64,000 nucleotides of DNA, taken from positions 1,426,001-1,490,000 of the forward strand of contig NZ_CP022387.1 of assembly GCF_002302635.1 (NCBI RefSeq), read 5' to 3'. Shown here piece after piece: positions 52,527 to 61,412 of the stretch. Within the stretch, counting starts at the first letter, position 1. Each line of letters opens with the position of its first letter. Under the pieces are notes generated by a model that made no database searches, was not told the origin of the DNA, and saw only the letters and a program-made list of their open reading frames with translations. The translations under genes and the position numbers were made by a program. The stretch comes from Capnocytophaga stomatis (GTDB lineage: Bacteria; Bacteroidota; Bacteroidia; Flavobacteriales; Flavobacteriaceae).

Positions 52527-53663
52527 ATGAAAATCGCTATTACAGGAATGGGGTCAGTTTCGGCATTAGGGAATTCTTTGGCAGAAATCACCCAATCCTA
52601 CGAAAATAATAAAACGCATATTTCTGTAAATAATTCACTTCCAATGGCAAAACTTTCTGAAAGTAGCCGTTTGGAGGTTGAAAACTTAAAAAACACAACC
52701 GAAAGTTATAGGAATCTGGATATATCTGTTTTGTATGCCATTTGTGCTTCACGCAAGGCTGTGTCTCAAGCTGGCTGGCAAGATGTGCAATTTGGGATAA
52801 ATATTGGTTCATCACGTGGGGCGACTTCTCTTTTTGAAGAACATTATTCGTACTTCTCTCAAAATCAAAAATGTATGACGTTGGCATCTCCCACAACCAC
52901 ACTCGGAAATATCGCTACGTGGGTAGGGCAGGATTTGAAAGCTACAGGATTTGAAATGTCACATTCCATTACTTGTTCAACGGCTTTGCACGCTGTGGCA
53001 AACGGAATTGCTTGGCTTAAAAGCGGAATGGAAAATCGTTTTTTAGTGGGCGGAAGTGAAGCTCCTTTAACTCCATTCACGATTGCCCAAGCCCAAGCCT
53101 TGAAAATTTATAGTAACCTTACTTCTGATTTTCCTTGCAGAGCTATGGATGTGACCAAAAAGCAAAACACAATGGTTTTGGGAGAGGGAGCTGGTGTGTT
53201 TTGTTTGGAAAAAGATGCAAAATCAAACCGATTAGCACTCATCACAGGATTAGGATTTGCCACTGAAAAACTAACTCATAGCGTTTCTCTTTCGGCAAAC
53301 GGCGAATGTTTGCAAAAATCGATGCAAATGGCTTTGGAAAATACAAGTTTGGAAGAAATTGATGTAATTGTAACACATACTCCGGGAACAATTAAAGGAG
53401 ATTTGGCAGAAATTAATGCAATTCGTGAGGTTTTTGGAGAAAAAATACCGATTTTGACCAATAATAAATGGAAATTAGGGCATACTTTTGGAGCAAGCGG
53501 AGCTTTGAGCCTCGAAATGGCAATTTTAATGCTACAAAATCAAACCTTTTACGGAGTTCCTTATATTGAAAATCAAAAAAATATCCCTCAGAAAATCAAA
53601 AAGATATTGATAAATGCCGTAGGATTTGGCGGAAATGCAATAAGCCTACTTATTGAAAAATAA
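52527..53663 (+). CDS. Divergent beta-ketoacyl-ACP synthase-like protein
   Basis: 378 residues of the thiolase-fold KAS family. Active-site Cys in SITCSTALHAV (about 150), His in VTHTPGTIKGD (about 283; usual form is THGT-x-x-x-D) and His in KLGHTFGASG (about 318) complete a C-H-H set. It would condense acyl-ACP units. It is shorter than FabF and lies alone, with no ACP, dehydratase or ketoreductase next to it; a role in pigment (flexirubin/aryl-polyene type) or fatty acid synthesis is possible. Ends in a hairpin overlapping the stop. Confidence 0.8.
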   Translation: MKIAITGMGSVSALGNSLAEITQSYENNKTHISVNNSLPMAKLSESSRLEVENLKNTTESYRNLDISVLYAICASRKAVSQAGWQDVQFGINIGSSRGATSLFEEHYSYFSQNQKCMTLASPTTTLGNIATWVGQDLKATGFEMSHSITCSTALHAVANGIAWLKSGMENRFLVGGSEAPLTPFTIAQAQALKIYSNLTSDFPCRAMDVTKKQNTMVLGEGAGVFCLEKDAKSNRLALITGLGFATEKLTHSVSLSANGECLQKSMQMALENTSLEEIDVIVTHTPGTIKGDLAEINAIREVFGEKIPILTNNKWKLGHTFGASGALSLEMAILMLQNQTFYGVPYIENQKNIPQKIKKILINAVGFGGNAISLLIEK

Positions 53664-53675
53664 CAAGTAGGCTTA
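53641..53675. terminator. Bidirectional hairpin at the end of the ketosynthase gene
   Basis: TAAGCCTACTTATT / AACAAGTAGGCTTA (one mismatch) overlaps the last codons of the ketosynthase and lies between converging genes. Confidence 0.7.
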
Positions 53676-53699
53676 TTTATTCTGCAAAGAGATAATTCT

Positions 53700-54746
53700 C
53701 TATTTTTCAAACTCTTGTAACTTTCCGTCTTGCATAATTACAAGTATTTTTCCTGAAAAAGGACTTTTAACGGATATATTCCAAAAATGTGGATTATCAT
53801 TGAATGTTGCTGTTATTTTCTTTCCGAAAACGGTTGTTCCTTTCTTGATTTTTTGAGCTAATGCAGTTTTTGTATTTGACTTACTTAAGTGATACAAATC
53901 GTACAAATATCTTTTGATGGTTTCATCTTTTGGAACTTCAAAATAGTCCTTTTCACCTACTTTTTTGTCTGAAAAATACACATATCCCCATAATTCGGGT
54001 TCGTGCATACTAATTTTCCACTGAGGTGACCAAACCCAGTTATATTCGGGCAAGTACTTTCCGTCAGTTCCTCGTTTTTTGTCGTATTTTCCGTTAGCCA
54101 AATCAAAATCCCAATGAACACGTGAGAAGTTCACTCGCCAAAATTTCTTCGTTGGAATATTATTTTGCATATGTGCCTCCCGCATTGCAGCCCACGGAAT
54201 AGCCACTTCTACGCTCCAAAATTTGTCAATATCAGTGGAGTTGTTAAGCGTCCCGTTGATATACACAGCTGATTTTAATCCGTTTATATCCCAACCGTCA
54301 AGCACTTTGTTAGTTTCGCGGTAAGGTTTCGTGAGGAATAAATCCCAAACCGTATTCAAAGCATTGATTTCAAATTCATAGTAATTATGTGAGTCATTAT
54401 CAGGGTCTAAGAAAATTTCAAAATCATTGTTGTGAAAAATGACTGTATCTCGTTGTTTGAGCGTTGCCCAAATGTGTGGGTCTTCCATTTTTGCAAAGAA
54501 ATAGAAATAATCATCATCGTAAAGCATTTTTACATTAGTTTTGAAATGCGGAATTTTTTCTCCTTCAATATCAATAAAATTATCTGTAAATTCAGCTGAT
54601 TTCCAAGATGTTTCGTTGTCTTTTCCGTCAATTTCTATTTTTTCATTAATCCGATAAGCAATGTACGATTTCGGTTCGGGTTTGGTTTGAGCAAAAATGT
54701 TCAAACTAAATGCGAAAACTAAAAGTGTAAAAATTTTCCTTTTCAT
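53700..54746 (-). CDS. Secreted CBM9-like carbohydrate-binding protein
   Basis: 348 residues. Signal peptide (..FSLNIFAQ), then a CBM9-like domain: YIAYRINEKIEIDGKDNETSWKSAEFTDNFIDIEGE, YDDDYFYFFAKMEDPHIW, DNDFEIFLDPDNDSHNYYEFEINALNTVWDLFL, FWSVEVAIPWAAM and FWRVNFSRV. Such proteins bind sugars on the surface or in the periplasm. Carries a C-terminal part of about 90 residues without clear catalytic motifs. Encoded 17 bp downstream of the GT4 gene on the same strand. Confidence 0.85.
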   Translation of the reverse strand: MKRKIFTLLVFAFSLNIFAQTKPEPKSYIAYRINEKIEIDGKDNETSWKSAEFTDNFIDIEGEKIPHFKTNVKMLYDDDYFYFFAKMEDPHIWATLKQRDTVIFHNNDFEIFLDPDNDSHNYYEFEINALNTVWDLFLTKPYRETNKVLDGWDINGLKSAVYINGTLNNSTDIDKFWSVEVAIPWAAMREAHMQNNIPTKKFWRVNFSRVHWDFDLANGKYDKKRGTDGKYLPEYNWVWSPQWKISMHEPELWGYVYFSDKKVGEKDYFEVPKDETIKRYLYDLYHLSKSNTKTALAQKIKKGTTVFGKKITATFNDNPHFWNISVKSPFSGKILVIMQDGKLQEFEK

Positions 54747-54763
54747 AATATGAATAATTTGGG

Positions 54764-55879
54764 TCAGATTTTCGTTTTATATACTTTCATAAGTTCTTCA
54801 AAAACAGATTCATCTGTGAATTTCTGAACATATTCAAAACCTTTTTCGGTCATCAATTTTCGTTTCTCTTCATTTGTGGTAATATCCAAAATGGCTTGTT
54901 TTATTTCTTCGGAAGCGTTGTTTAGGTTGATATAAACGGAATGTTCCCCGCCTGCCTCAGGAAAACAACTTCCCAAAGAGGTAATTACCGGAACTTTTGA
55001 AAATAAGGCTTCAGTAATCGGAATTCCAAATCCCTCAAAAACAGAAGGATAACAAAAAACAGTCGCCAACTGATAAATTATCGCCAAATCTTCCATCGAA
55101 ACATTTTTCAAAACAAAAACCCGATTTTGCATCTTATTCTCAACGCAAAATTTTTCGATTTTCTCGAAATACTTCGTTTTTTTACCTATCAAAACCAAAG
55201 AAATATCCAAATCTTTAATGGCTTTTACAATTTCCAAAGCATTTTTGCGAGGTTCTATGGCTCCTACGTTTAACACGAATTTTTCCGGAAGATGGTATTT
55301 TTGGCGGATTTCTTGCTTTTTTTCTTCCGAATAAAATTGCTTAAAAGCCTTGTGGCAACCTTGATAAACCACAGAAATTTTTTCTTCAGGAATATTTAAA
55401 AACTTAACAATATCTCTTTTGGTTTGCTCGCTAATTGCAATAATGTGATGTGATTTTTGTGCCGCATATAGGAATTTCCAAAAATGGATTTTCCTGTCAA
55501 AAAACGAATATAAATGCGGATAGCGAAGAAAAATCAAATCGTGAATGGTAACAATAGTTCGGGTGTTTTTGTAAATGCCCAAGGGAATTTCACCCGAAAG
55601 TCCGTGATAGATATCTAAATTCTCTTTTTTTGATAACGAGCTAATTTTCAATATTCTCCAAATGCTTTTTAGTTTTTTCCAGAAGAATGATTTTGGCGTA
55701 ATTACTTTTGTTTTTTCAGTAAAATTTATGCGTTTGTCCTTTTTTTCTTTCGGGTTGAACAAAACAAGTTCACAATCAGTTTGCTCCTGCAAAATGCGAA
55801 TCAAGTCGCGGCTGTAATTTCCCAATCCGCGATTGTTGTGAAAAGCTCTTTTGGCATCAAAACCTATTTTCATTGGCAA
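54764..55879 (-). CDS. GT4-family glycosyltransferase
   Basis: 371 residues from ATG 55879 (an internal ATG at 55873 begins MKIGFDAKRAFHNNRGLGNYS, which is an equally good start). GT-B fold: glycine-rich N-terminus, YHGLSGEIP and HDLIFLRYPHLYSFFDRK, then ISEQTKRDIVKFL and KFVLNVGAIEPRKNA with EGFGIPITE (E-x7-E). It transfers sugar from a nucleotide donor; possibly for surface glycan. In operon with the CBM9-like gene. Confidence 0.88.
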   Translation of the reverse strand: MPMKIGFDAKRAFHNNRGLGNYSRDLIRILQEQTDCELVLFNPKEKKDKRINFTEKTKVITPKSFFWKKLKSIWRILKISSLSKKENLDIYHGLSGEIPLGIYKNTRTIVTIHDLIFLRYPHLYSFFDRKIHFWKFLYAAQKSHHIIAISEQTKRDIVKFLNIPEEKISVVYQGCHKAFKQFYSEEKKQEIRQKYHLPEKFVLNVGAIEPRKNALEIVKAIKDLDISLVLIGKKTKYFEKIEKFCVENKMQNRVFVLKNVSMEDLAIIYQLATVFCYPSVFEGFGIPITEALFSKVPVITSLGSCFPEAGGEHSVYINLNNASEEIKQAILDITTNEEKRKLMTEKGFEYVQKFTDESVFEELMKVYKTKI

Positions 55880-56014
55880 AAAATTAAATATTAATTTTTC
55901 TGAAAAATCCTGATAATATTGTTTTTCAGTTAAAATAACCGAAATTTTTTATCTATAATTTATTTTCGGATTAGTCAGCTACAAACATAATGAAATTTTT
56001 TAACAAAATCTTAT

Positions 56015-56045
56015 TTGTTCGCTTTAAAAAAATCCGTACCTTTCG
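56015..56045 (+). promoter_or_regulatory. Promoter of the alkaline phosphatase operon
   Basis: TTTG (56015-56018), 19 bp, TACCTTTC (56038-56045; one mismatch). The leader runs about 115 bp to the chosen ATG at 56163. Confidence 0.55.
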
Positions 56046-56162
56046 CAACCAATTGTTATTCACTGTTTTTTAAAAAAATATTTGTCAAATTAATGAGAAA
56101 CAATTAGTTGTATTTTGGTGGATAAACCATTGAAGTACAAACTATTCAAAAAAAATATTTGT

Positions 56163-57593
56163 ATGAAAAGAAGGTCATTTTTCAAAAAAGGAGCGTTAGC
56201 AACTCTGGGAGGTGTGCTAATATCTCCGTTTGATTTAAGAGCTAATGCTGTTAAAGAGGAATTTAGAGGCAAAAAAGCTAAAAACATCATCTATATGGTA
56301 AGTGATGGAATGAGTTCGGGAACGCTTGCAATGGCTGATTTGTACTCACGGAGAATTTTAGGCAAGCCTTCCAACTGGATAAACCTTTACCAACAAAATT
56401 TAGCCACGAAAGCCCTTATGGATATGCAATCGCTTAACTCTGTGGTGACGGATTCGGCTGCTGCAAGTTCGTCTTGGGGTGGCGGATATCGTGTCCCGAA
56501 CGGCAGGCTTAACATAGGAGCTAACGGTGAGGTGTACACGCCCATCTTGCAGAAGTTTAAAGCAGGCGGAAAGAAAGTGGGTTGTGTTACTACCGTGATG
56601 ATTACCCACGCTACACCGGCAGGTTTCTGTGTGAACAGCAAAGCCAGAAACGCTCAGCCAGAAATCGCTGAGAAATACTTGGACTTACGATTTGATGTAA
56701 TGATGGGCGGAGGTGACGATTACTTCAGTCCAGACCACAGAAAGGAAAAGAGAGACTTGTACAAAGAGTTCCTAAACAGTGGTTTTACCGTTGCCAGAGA
56801 TAAAGTACAGATGCAAAAGGCACCTAAAAATAAGCCCCTGTTAGGCGTGTTTGATAGTCAAGGACTTCCGTACTCATTGGATTATAAGTATGATAAGGCT
56901 TTACACAACCGCCCAACATTAGCAGAGATGACTAGAAAAGCAATAGAACTAATGAAAGACCATAAAGAGGGTTTTGTGTTACAGGTAGAAGGAGGTAAAG
57001 TGGATTGGGCAGCTCACGGGAATGACATTGGTGCATTGCTTTTTGACCAGCTTGCATTTGATGAGGCTGTGGGCGTAGCCATTGAGTTTGCAAAACAGGA
57101 CAAAAATACACTTGTAGTTATAACTACTGACCACGGTAACGCCAACCCTGGTTTGATTTATGGTAAGAATTGCAATGACAACTTTGACAATCTGCAACAT
57201 TTCAGACATACAAACGAATGGGTACTTAACAATATACTCCCAGAAAGCTCAACGAGCTTCATAAAAGACATAATGGCAGAGAACTTCGGGAATATGAAAC
57301 TCACTGACGAGCAAGCTAAAGCATTGCAAGCATATTACTTAGACAAAGGCAAGGAGGACGGGCTTTACAATCACAAGCATCTACCTTTCCGTCTGTTGGC
57401 AGAGATACAGAAGGAACACACCTCCGTAGGCTGGATAAGTATGAATCACTCGTCGGATTATGTGGAGCTGGCGATGTTCGGTCCGGGAAGCGAGAAGCTA
57501 AAACCATTCATACATAATTACGAGATGCACAACTTCCTGTTGGAGGCAGCCGAAATGGAAAGCAAGTACTTCAACAAGAAGCAAACATATTGA
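56163..57593 (+). CDS. Alkaline phosphatase, Tat-type signal
   Basis: 476 residues from ATG 56163 (MKRRSFFKKGALATLGGVLIS), a twin-arginine signal; an ATG at 56115 would add 16 residues ahead of it and is rejected. PhoA-family: KNIIYMVSDGMSSGT (metal site), VTDSAAASSSWGGG with the catalytic Ser near residue 98, TTDHGNANPG, and HSSDYVELAMFGPGSEKL at the end. It releases phosphate from monoesters in the periplasm. Next to a CDF transporter (13 bp). Codon use seems less A/T-rich than upstream genes. Confidence 0.9.
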   Translation: MKRRSFFKKGALATLGGVLISPFDLRANAVKEEFRGKKAKNIIYMVSDGMSSGTLAMADLYSRRILGKPSNWINLYQQNLATKALMDMQSLNSVVTDSAAASSSWGGGYRVPNGRLNIGANGEVYTPILQKFKAGGKKVGCVTTVMITHATPAGFCVNSKARNAQPEIAEKYLDLRFDVMMGGGDDYFSPDHRKEKRDLYKEFLNSGFTVARDKVQMQKAPKNKPLLGVFDSQGLPYSLDYKYDKALHNRPTLAEMTRKAIELMKDHKEGFVLQVEGGKVDWAAHGNDIGALLFDQLAFDEAVGVAIEFAKQDKNTLVVITTDHGNANPGLIYGKNCNDNFDNLQHFRHTNEWVLNNILPESSTSFIKDIMAENFGNMKLTDEQAKALQAYYLDKGKEDGLYNHKHLPFRLLAEIQKEHTSVGWISMNHSSDYVELAMFGPGSEKLKPFIHNYEMHNFLLEAAEMESKYFNKKQTY

Positions 57594-57606
57594 TTTTAAC
57601 TGATTA

Positions 57607-58590
57607 ATGCACAAATCCCTTTCCTTTCAGAGACTTGTAGCCTTTGTTGGCGTTGCTTTATTTGTCGGCAAACTTATTGCGTGGCGATTGACCAATTCTG
57701 ACGCAGTGTTTTCTGATGCTATGGAAAGTACCGTTAATATAGTCTCGGCGTTTATGGGGTTGTATTCACTGTACTTGGCAGCCAAGCCCAGAGATAATGA
57801 CCATCCGTACGGGCACGGGAAGGTGGAGTTCGTCACAGCAGGCATTGAGGGCGTTCTGATAGTAATTGCAGGACTCCTTATCATCATCCAGTCGGTTCAT
57901 TCCTTGCTTACTGGCATATCGCTCCGGCAGCTGGATTGGGGAATCGGTATTGTGGGAGCTACCGCCGTGATTAACTACATAATGGGATATATATCCTGGA
58001 GGAAAGGAAAGAGGGAAAATTCCTTAGTGCTAATAAGCTCAGGAAAGCATTTGCAGAGCGATACTATATCTACCATCGGTGTAGTACTGAGCTTACTGCT
58101 GGTTTATGTGACAGGCTGGCTTTGGTTGGATGCCGTTGTAGCTCTTTTATTTGGTGGGTATATCATAGTGGTAGGTTACAAAATCGTTCGTAAAGCCTTA
58201 GGCGGTATTATGGACGAGAGGGACGAACTGCTTTTACTGCAAATCGTGGAGGTACTCAAAGCGAACAGATGTGCCGAATGGATTGACATACATAATATGA
58301 AGGTTCAGCAGTTTGGTGCTCATCTGCACATTGATGCACATATTACCCTTCCATACTATTACTCCTTACAGGAAGCACATCAGGAAATGGAAAAAGTTAT
58401 CCGATTACTACTTAAAAATACTGACAGAACTGTTGAATTTAATTTCCATATGGATGATTGCAAGCCTTTCTCGTGTGAAATTTGCAATATGCAGTGTGCT
58501 TTCCGTAAGAAACCTTTTGTAAAAAAGATAGAATGGAATGAAAAGAATATCTCACAAGTGCAAAAGCATAAGTTGAGAGAAGAAAGTTAA
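57607..58590 (+). CDS. Cation-diffusion facilitator (zinc/divalent metal exporter)
   Basis: 327 residues with about six helices. CDF marks: FSDAMESTVNIVSAF (metal-site helix 2, S-D-A-x-x-S instead of H-x-x-x-D), DHPYGHGK loop, KHLQSDTISTIGVVLSLLL (helix 5 H-x-x-x-D) and C-terminal cytoplasmic domain with a Cys-rich tail (CKPFSCEICNMQCAF). It would extrude Zn2+ or a similar ion by proton antiport. Cotranscribed with alkaline phosphatase, which needs zinc, a fitting pairing. Confidence 0.9.
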   Translation: MHKSLSFQRLVAFVGVALFVGKLIAWRLTNSDAVFSDAMESTVNIVSAFMGLYSLYLAAKPRDNDHPYGHGKVEFVTAGIEGVLIVIAGLLIIIQSVHSLLTGISLRQLDWGIGIVGATAVINYIMGYISWRKGKRENSLVLISSGKHLQSDTISTIGVVLSLLLVYVTGWLWLDAVVALLFGGYIIVVGYKIVRKALGGIMDERDELLLLQIVEVLKANRCAEWIDIHNMKVQQFGAHLHIDAHITLPYYYSLQEAHQEMEKVIRLLLKNTDRTVEFNFHMDDCKPFSCEICNMQCAFRKKPFVKKIEWNEKNISQVQKHKLREES

Positions 58591-58619
58591 TCAATTTTAG
58601 GTATTTTATTTTTTTAATG

Positions 58620-58815
58620 GCATTCCAGTATCGCTGAATGATAGTTTTGAATAGTTTAAATTATATTTCAGTGGTGCTGGATTGTTTTTTTAAGAGGTAA
58701 AAATCGGAATGCAGATAGTGGTGAATCATTGTTTTTAAATTCTAAAATTATCGTCCAGAGATGCTGGAATATTGTTTTTATATTCTGAAACTAAAGTACA
58801 GTAATGCAGGACTGT
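58620..58815. repeat. Five degenerate 43-bp repeats upstream of the DUF6261-like gene
   Basis: CAG-centred units at 58626, 58669, 58712, 58756 and 58799, spaced 43-44 bp; each has a CAG..(a/t)(g/c)c(t/a)g(g/a)a core and a T-rich tail (ATTGTTTTTATATTCTGAAA in the best copy). The repeats lie upstream of the promoter of the next operon. Spacing of 43 bp is about four helix turns. The whole gap 58591-58928 holds these plus the promoter. Confidence 0.65.
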
Positions 58816-58861
58816 TAATTTATATATCTGAAACCATTAAAATATATCATCTGCAAATAAA

Positions 58862-58893
58862 TTTGGTTAATTGAAATTATCTTCCTATCTTTG
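58862..58893 (+). promoter_or_regulatory. Promoter of the second DUF6261-like operon
   Basis: TTTG (58862-58865), 20 bp, TATCTTTG (58886-58893). This excludes a start at 58893 and fixes the gene start at 58929. Confidence 0.65.
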
Positions 58894-58928
58894 TGGAAAC
58901 TATCTTAATTCATTTAAATTTCAAGAAT

Positions 58929-59696
58929 ATGAAAACACTTTTAGAAGTAAAGTCAGTAAAATTTGAGCAACTGAATAATGATGAGTATGCTCAATTTATG
59001 AAAAGCGTGCTGAATTTGATTCAGAATGCTTCTTTGGAAAAGTTGAGTTTGGATCAGGAAGTATATGATATGCTTCAAAAACATCACGAAGACCTTACAG
59101 AGGCTACGCGTCAGAATCGTTTTAGTAATGAAACCAAACGCATTACAGAACTGGATAAGCAACGGTGTAATTATCTTGTTTTTCTGCTTTCCTCGTTTCG
59201 GTTTGAACAAAAAAATGCCATTGTAGAGCGTAAGGAGGCTGCCTCAGTACTTCACAAAAATATGAGGACGTACTCTGGGATTCAGTCTTTGCCACTTAGG
59301 CAGAAATCACAAACTATCGAAGGATTTCTAAAAGATATTAACAAACCCGAGTTTGAGCAGTATGTAAATACCTTGGGCGTAAGGCAAACCATTACTTCAC
59401 TTGCAGAGGTAAACAAAGAGTGCCAAAAACTCATTGAAGGGCGTGCTGAAAGCCAGATAACAAACACGCTTATTAATACCAAGAAGGTAAGGAGGGAAGC
59501 CACTAAGCTATATAGGTATTTGACGAAATGTGCAGTAAGTAGCCACACTGTATTTCAATCATCAGAAAGTGCTACATTTATTACTCTTTTGAATAAATTA
59601 GTAACCGACACGATGAATGCCCATAAGCTGCGAACTTTGCAACCTACTGCCAAGCCTACCTTGACGGAAGATAAAACAGATGAAACACAACGATAA
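58929..59696 (+). CDS. DUF6261-like helical protein, copy 2
   Basis: 255 residues (a longer frame from 58893 overlaps the promoter and is rejected). Wholly helical and charged; helices align with the product of the gene at 31386: SLPLRQKSQTIEGFLKDIN against NSYEVQTNRLANLVERLQ, EFEQYVNTLGV against the following block. Family DUF6261 assigned from memory; function unknown. It is followed after 6 bp by the DUF6909-like gene. Confidence 0.7.
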   Translation: MKTLLEVKSVKFEQLNNDEYAQFMKSVLNLIQNASLEKLSLDQEVYDMLQKHHEDLTEATRQNRFSNETKRITELDKQRCNYLVFLLSSFRFEQKNAIVERKEAASVLHKNMRTYSGIQSLPLRQKSQTIEGFLKDINKPEFEQYVNTLGVRQTITSLAEVNKECQKLIEGRAESQITNTLINTKKVRREATKLYRYLTKCAVSSHTVFQSSESATFITLLNKLVTDTMNAHKLRTLQPTAKPTLTEDKTDETQR

Positions 59697-59702
59697 GACA
59701 GT

Positions 59703-61373
59703 ATGAAGATAAAAGAGAGAAGTCGAGCTCAGGAGTCCACAAATGCTATTGAGCGTATGTATGTTACAATGCGTCATCTCTTTGCTCGCGGATTTTACAA
59801 GCCGATGGGCGTATCAGGAGAAGCGTTACGTGAATCGTTGTTGCTGCTTCGTCCTGAAATATATGGTACTATTGCCGAAAGCAAAGCAGAACTTAGCGGG
59901 CTGAGCTATGTACTTGACCGCTTGCCTGAGGGTATCGAACAATGCACGTATATTAACTTGATTTCTGATGAAGGCTATCGGAAGTCGCATTTCAAACCTA
60001 TTATCCCTCCAAAAAGAAGACGTAATTGCTATCGCATCGACCAGCAGCAGATGAATATCGAAATTACACGCGGAAGGTCAGATATCTATGATGCGTTAAC
60101 ACATTTAACGTTCTTATTTATAGAATCGCATAAAATAGCCAGAAATGTACTGATAGAAGAGACAGGGGGGCTGTCGCGTGATTGGGAAAAGCTGGAACAG
60201 GCGTTCAGTAAGAACAAACTTACGCAAGCAGAACGCGAAACAACCCTCATACATATCGGGAATATCTTAGGACGTACTTTTGAAGAAATTCTGGAAGTAT
60301 ATCACTCCTTTGCTACACCTTCACAGCCCGAGCGGTTTATTCATATCGTGTATTGGCTGGGAAAATTAGCATTAGATGAGATACTGGAAGATAAAAAAAG
60401 GGTTATTACATTCAGTACCGTACTTCGCGAACGGTTAGGGCATCATTTGCACGGAGAAATCTGGGCAGATACTATTAAGAAAACCTTATATGCCAACGGA
60501 TTACTAACACGCCCGTTACATATTATCAGTGCCAATATGCATAGTGTAATGAATAGTATCTTTGCGGAAAAAGCATTGAAAACGGAAGTCAAGGGCAAAA
60601 GTCCGATGGAAATATTTGAGCTTTTAAGCAATCCTGAGAACGAGAAACTTCGTAAAAAGGTAAAGGAATACGCTCACAAGAATGGTATGATATCAATTCC
60701 TGATGCTTCGGGGACAAACATTGATGTACAGATATTCGATACAGAGAAGATAGACTTCAAGGATACACCCTATGCTGTGAGTTCAGCAAATAAGCCAGTG
60801 CTTTTTGTGATGGACTACGCCTTTGGTGAGCAAGCCTATGAAACTATTGATGAACTCTTGAAACCATTTCATATTGATGGAATCACTTATTTTATGAACG
60901 TGGACTCAGTTTCTATAATGGGAAAAGCAGGTATTTTAGAAGGAAGCAAAGGAGATTTGATGATTCCTACGGCACACATATTCGAAGGGACATCAGATAA
61001 TTATCCTTTTAAGAATGAGCTTTCAAAGCAGGACTTTGAGAATCACGGTTTACAAGTATTTGAAGGTTCTATGATAACGGTACTCGGGACTTCATTACAG
61101 AATAAAGACGTACTTAGCTATTTCCTTCGCTCTACTTGGAATGTTGTTGGGCTTGAAATGGAGGGAGTTCACTACCAGAAAGCTATTCAGTCAGCATCGA
61201 AGATACGTAAGAGCATACGTGAAGATGTAAAGGTGCGTTATGCTTACTATGCGTCAGATAATCCGTTAGAAACAGGCAGTACATTAGCATCAGGAGGTTT
61301 GGGTACCACAGGAGTTAAGCCTACATACCTGATAACACTTAAAATATTAGAGCAAATATTTGCAAGTGAGTAA
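59703..61373 (+). CDS. DUF6909-like protein with nucleoside-phosphorylase-like C-terminal half
   Basis: 556 residues. The N-terminal half is helical (MYVTMRHLFARGFYKPMGVSGEALRESLLLL). The C-terminal half (about 360-550) has GKAGILEGSKGDLMIPT, then VVGLEMEGVHYQKAI, like the phosphate/nucleoside sites of purine nucleoside phosphorylases and MTA/SAH nucleosidases (G-x-A-G, M-E-G), and SGGLGTTGVKPTYLITLKILEQ. I recall this family as Bacteroidetes DUF6909; an enzymatic role is an inference from the motifs. Begins 6 bp after the DUF6261-like gene. Confidence 0.65.
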   Translation: MKIKERSRAQESTNAIERMYVTMRHLFARGFYKPMGVSGEALRESLLLLRPEIYGTIAESKAELSGLSYVLDRLPEGIEQCTYINLISDEGYRKSHFKPIIPPKRRRNCYRIDQQQMNIEITRGRSDIYDALTHLTFLFIESHKIARNVLIEETGGLSRDWEKLEQAFSKNKLTQAERETTLIHIGNILGRTFEEILEVYHSFATPSQPERFIHIVYWLGKLALDEILEDKKRVITFSTVLRERLGHHLHGEIWADTIKKTLYANGLLTRPLHIISANMHSVMNSIFAEKALKTEVKGKSPMEIFELLSNPENEKLRKKVKEYAHKNGMISIPDASGTNIDVQIFDTEKIDFKDTPYAVSSANKPVLFVMDYAFGEQAYETIDELLKPFHIDGITYFMNVDSVSIMGKAGILEGSKGDLMIPTAHIFEGTSDNYPFKNELSKQDFENHGLQVFEGSMITVLGTSLQNKDVLSYFLRSTWNVVGLEMEGVHYQKAIQSASKIRKSIREDVKVRYAYYASDNPLETGSTLASGGLGTTGVKPTYLITLKILEQIFASE

Positions 61374-61412
61374 GGCATTAGTGATTTGTTAATCTAAATG
61401 AAGTAAAAATAG

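Noticed and set aside
58620-58815. CRISPR-like or coding repeats
   Set aside because: Units are degenerate, 43-44 bp apart, lack unique spacers and have no long frame.
58893-58928. Upstream start for the DUF6261-like gene
   Set aside because: The codon coincides with the end of the -7 box TATCTTTG, so transcription would begin after it.
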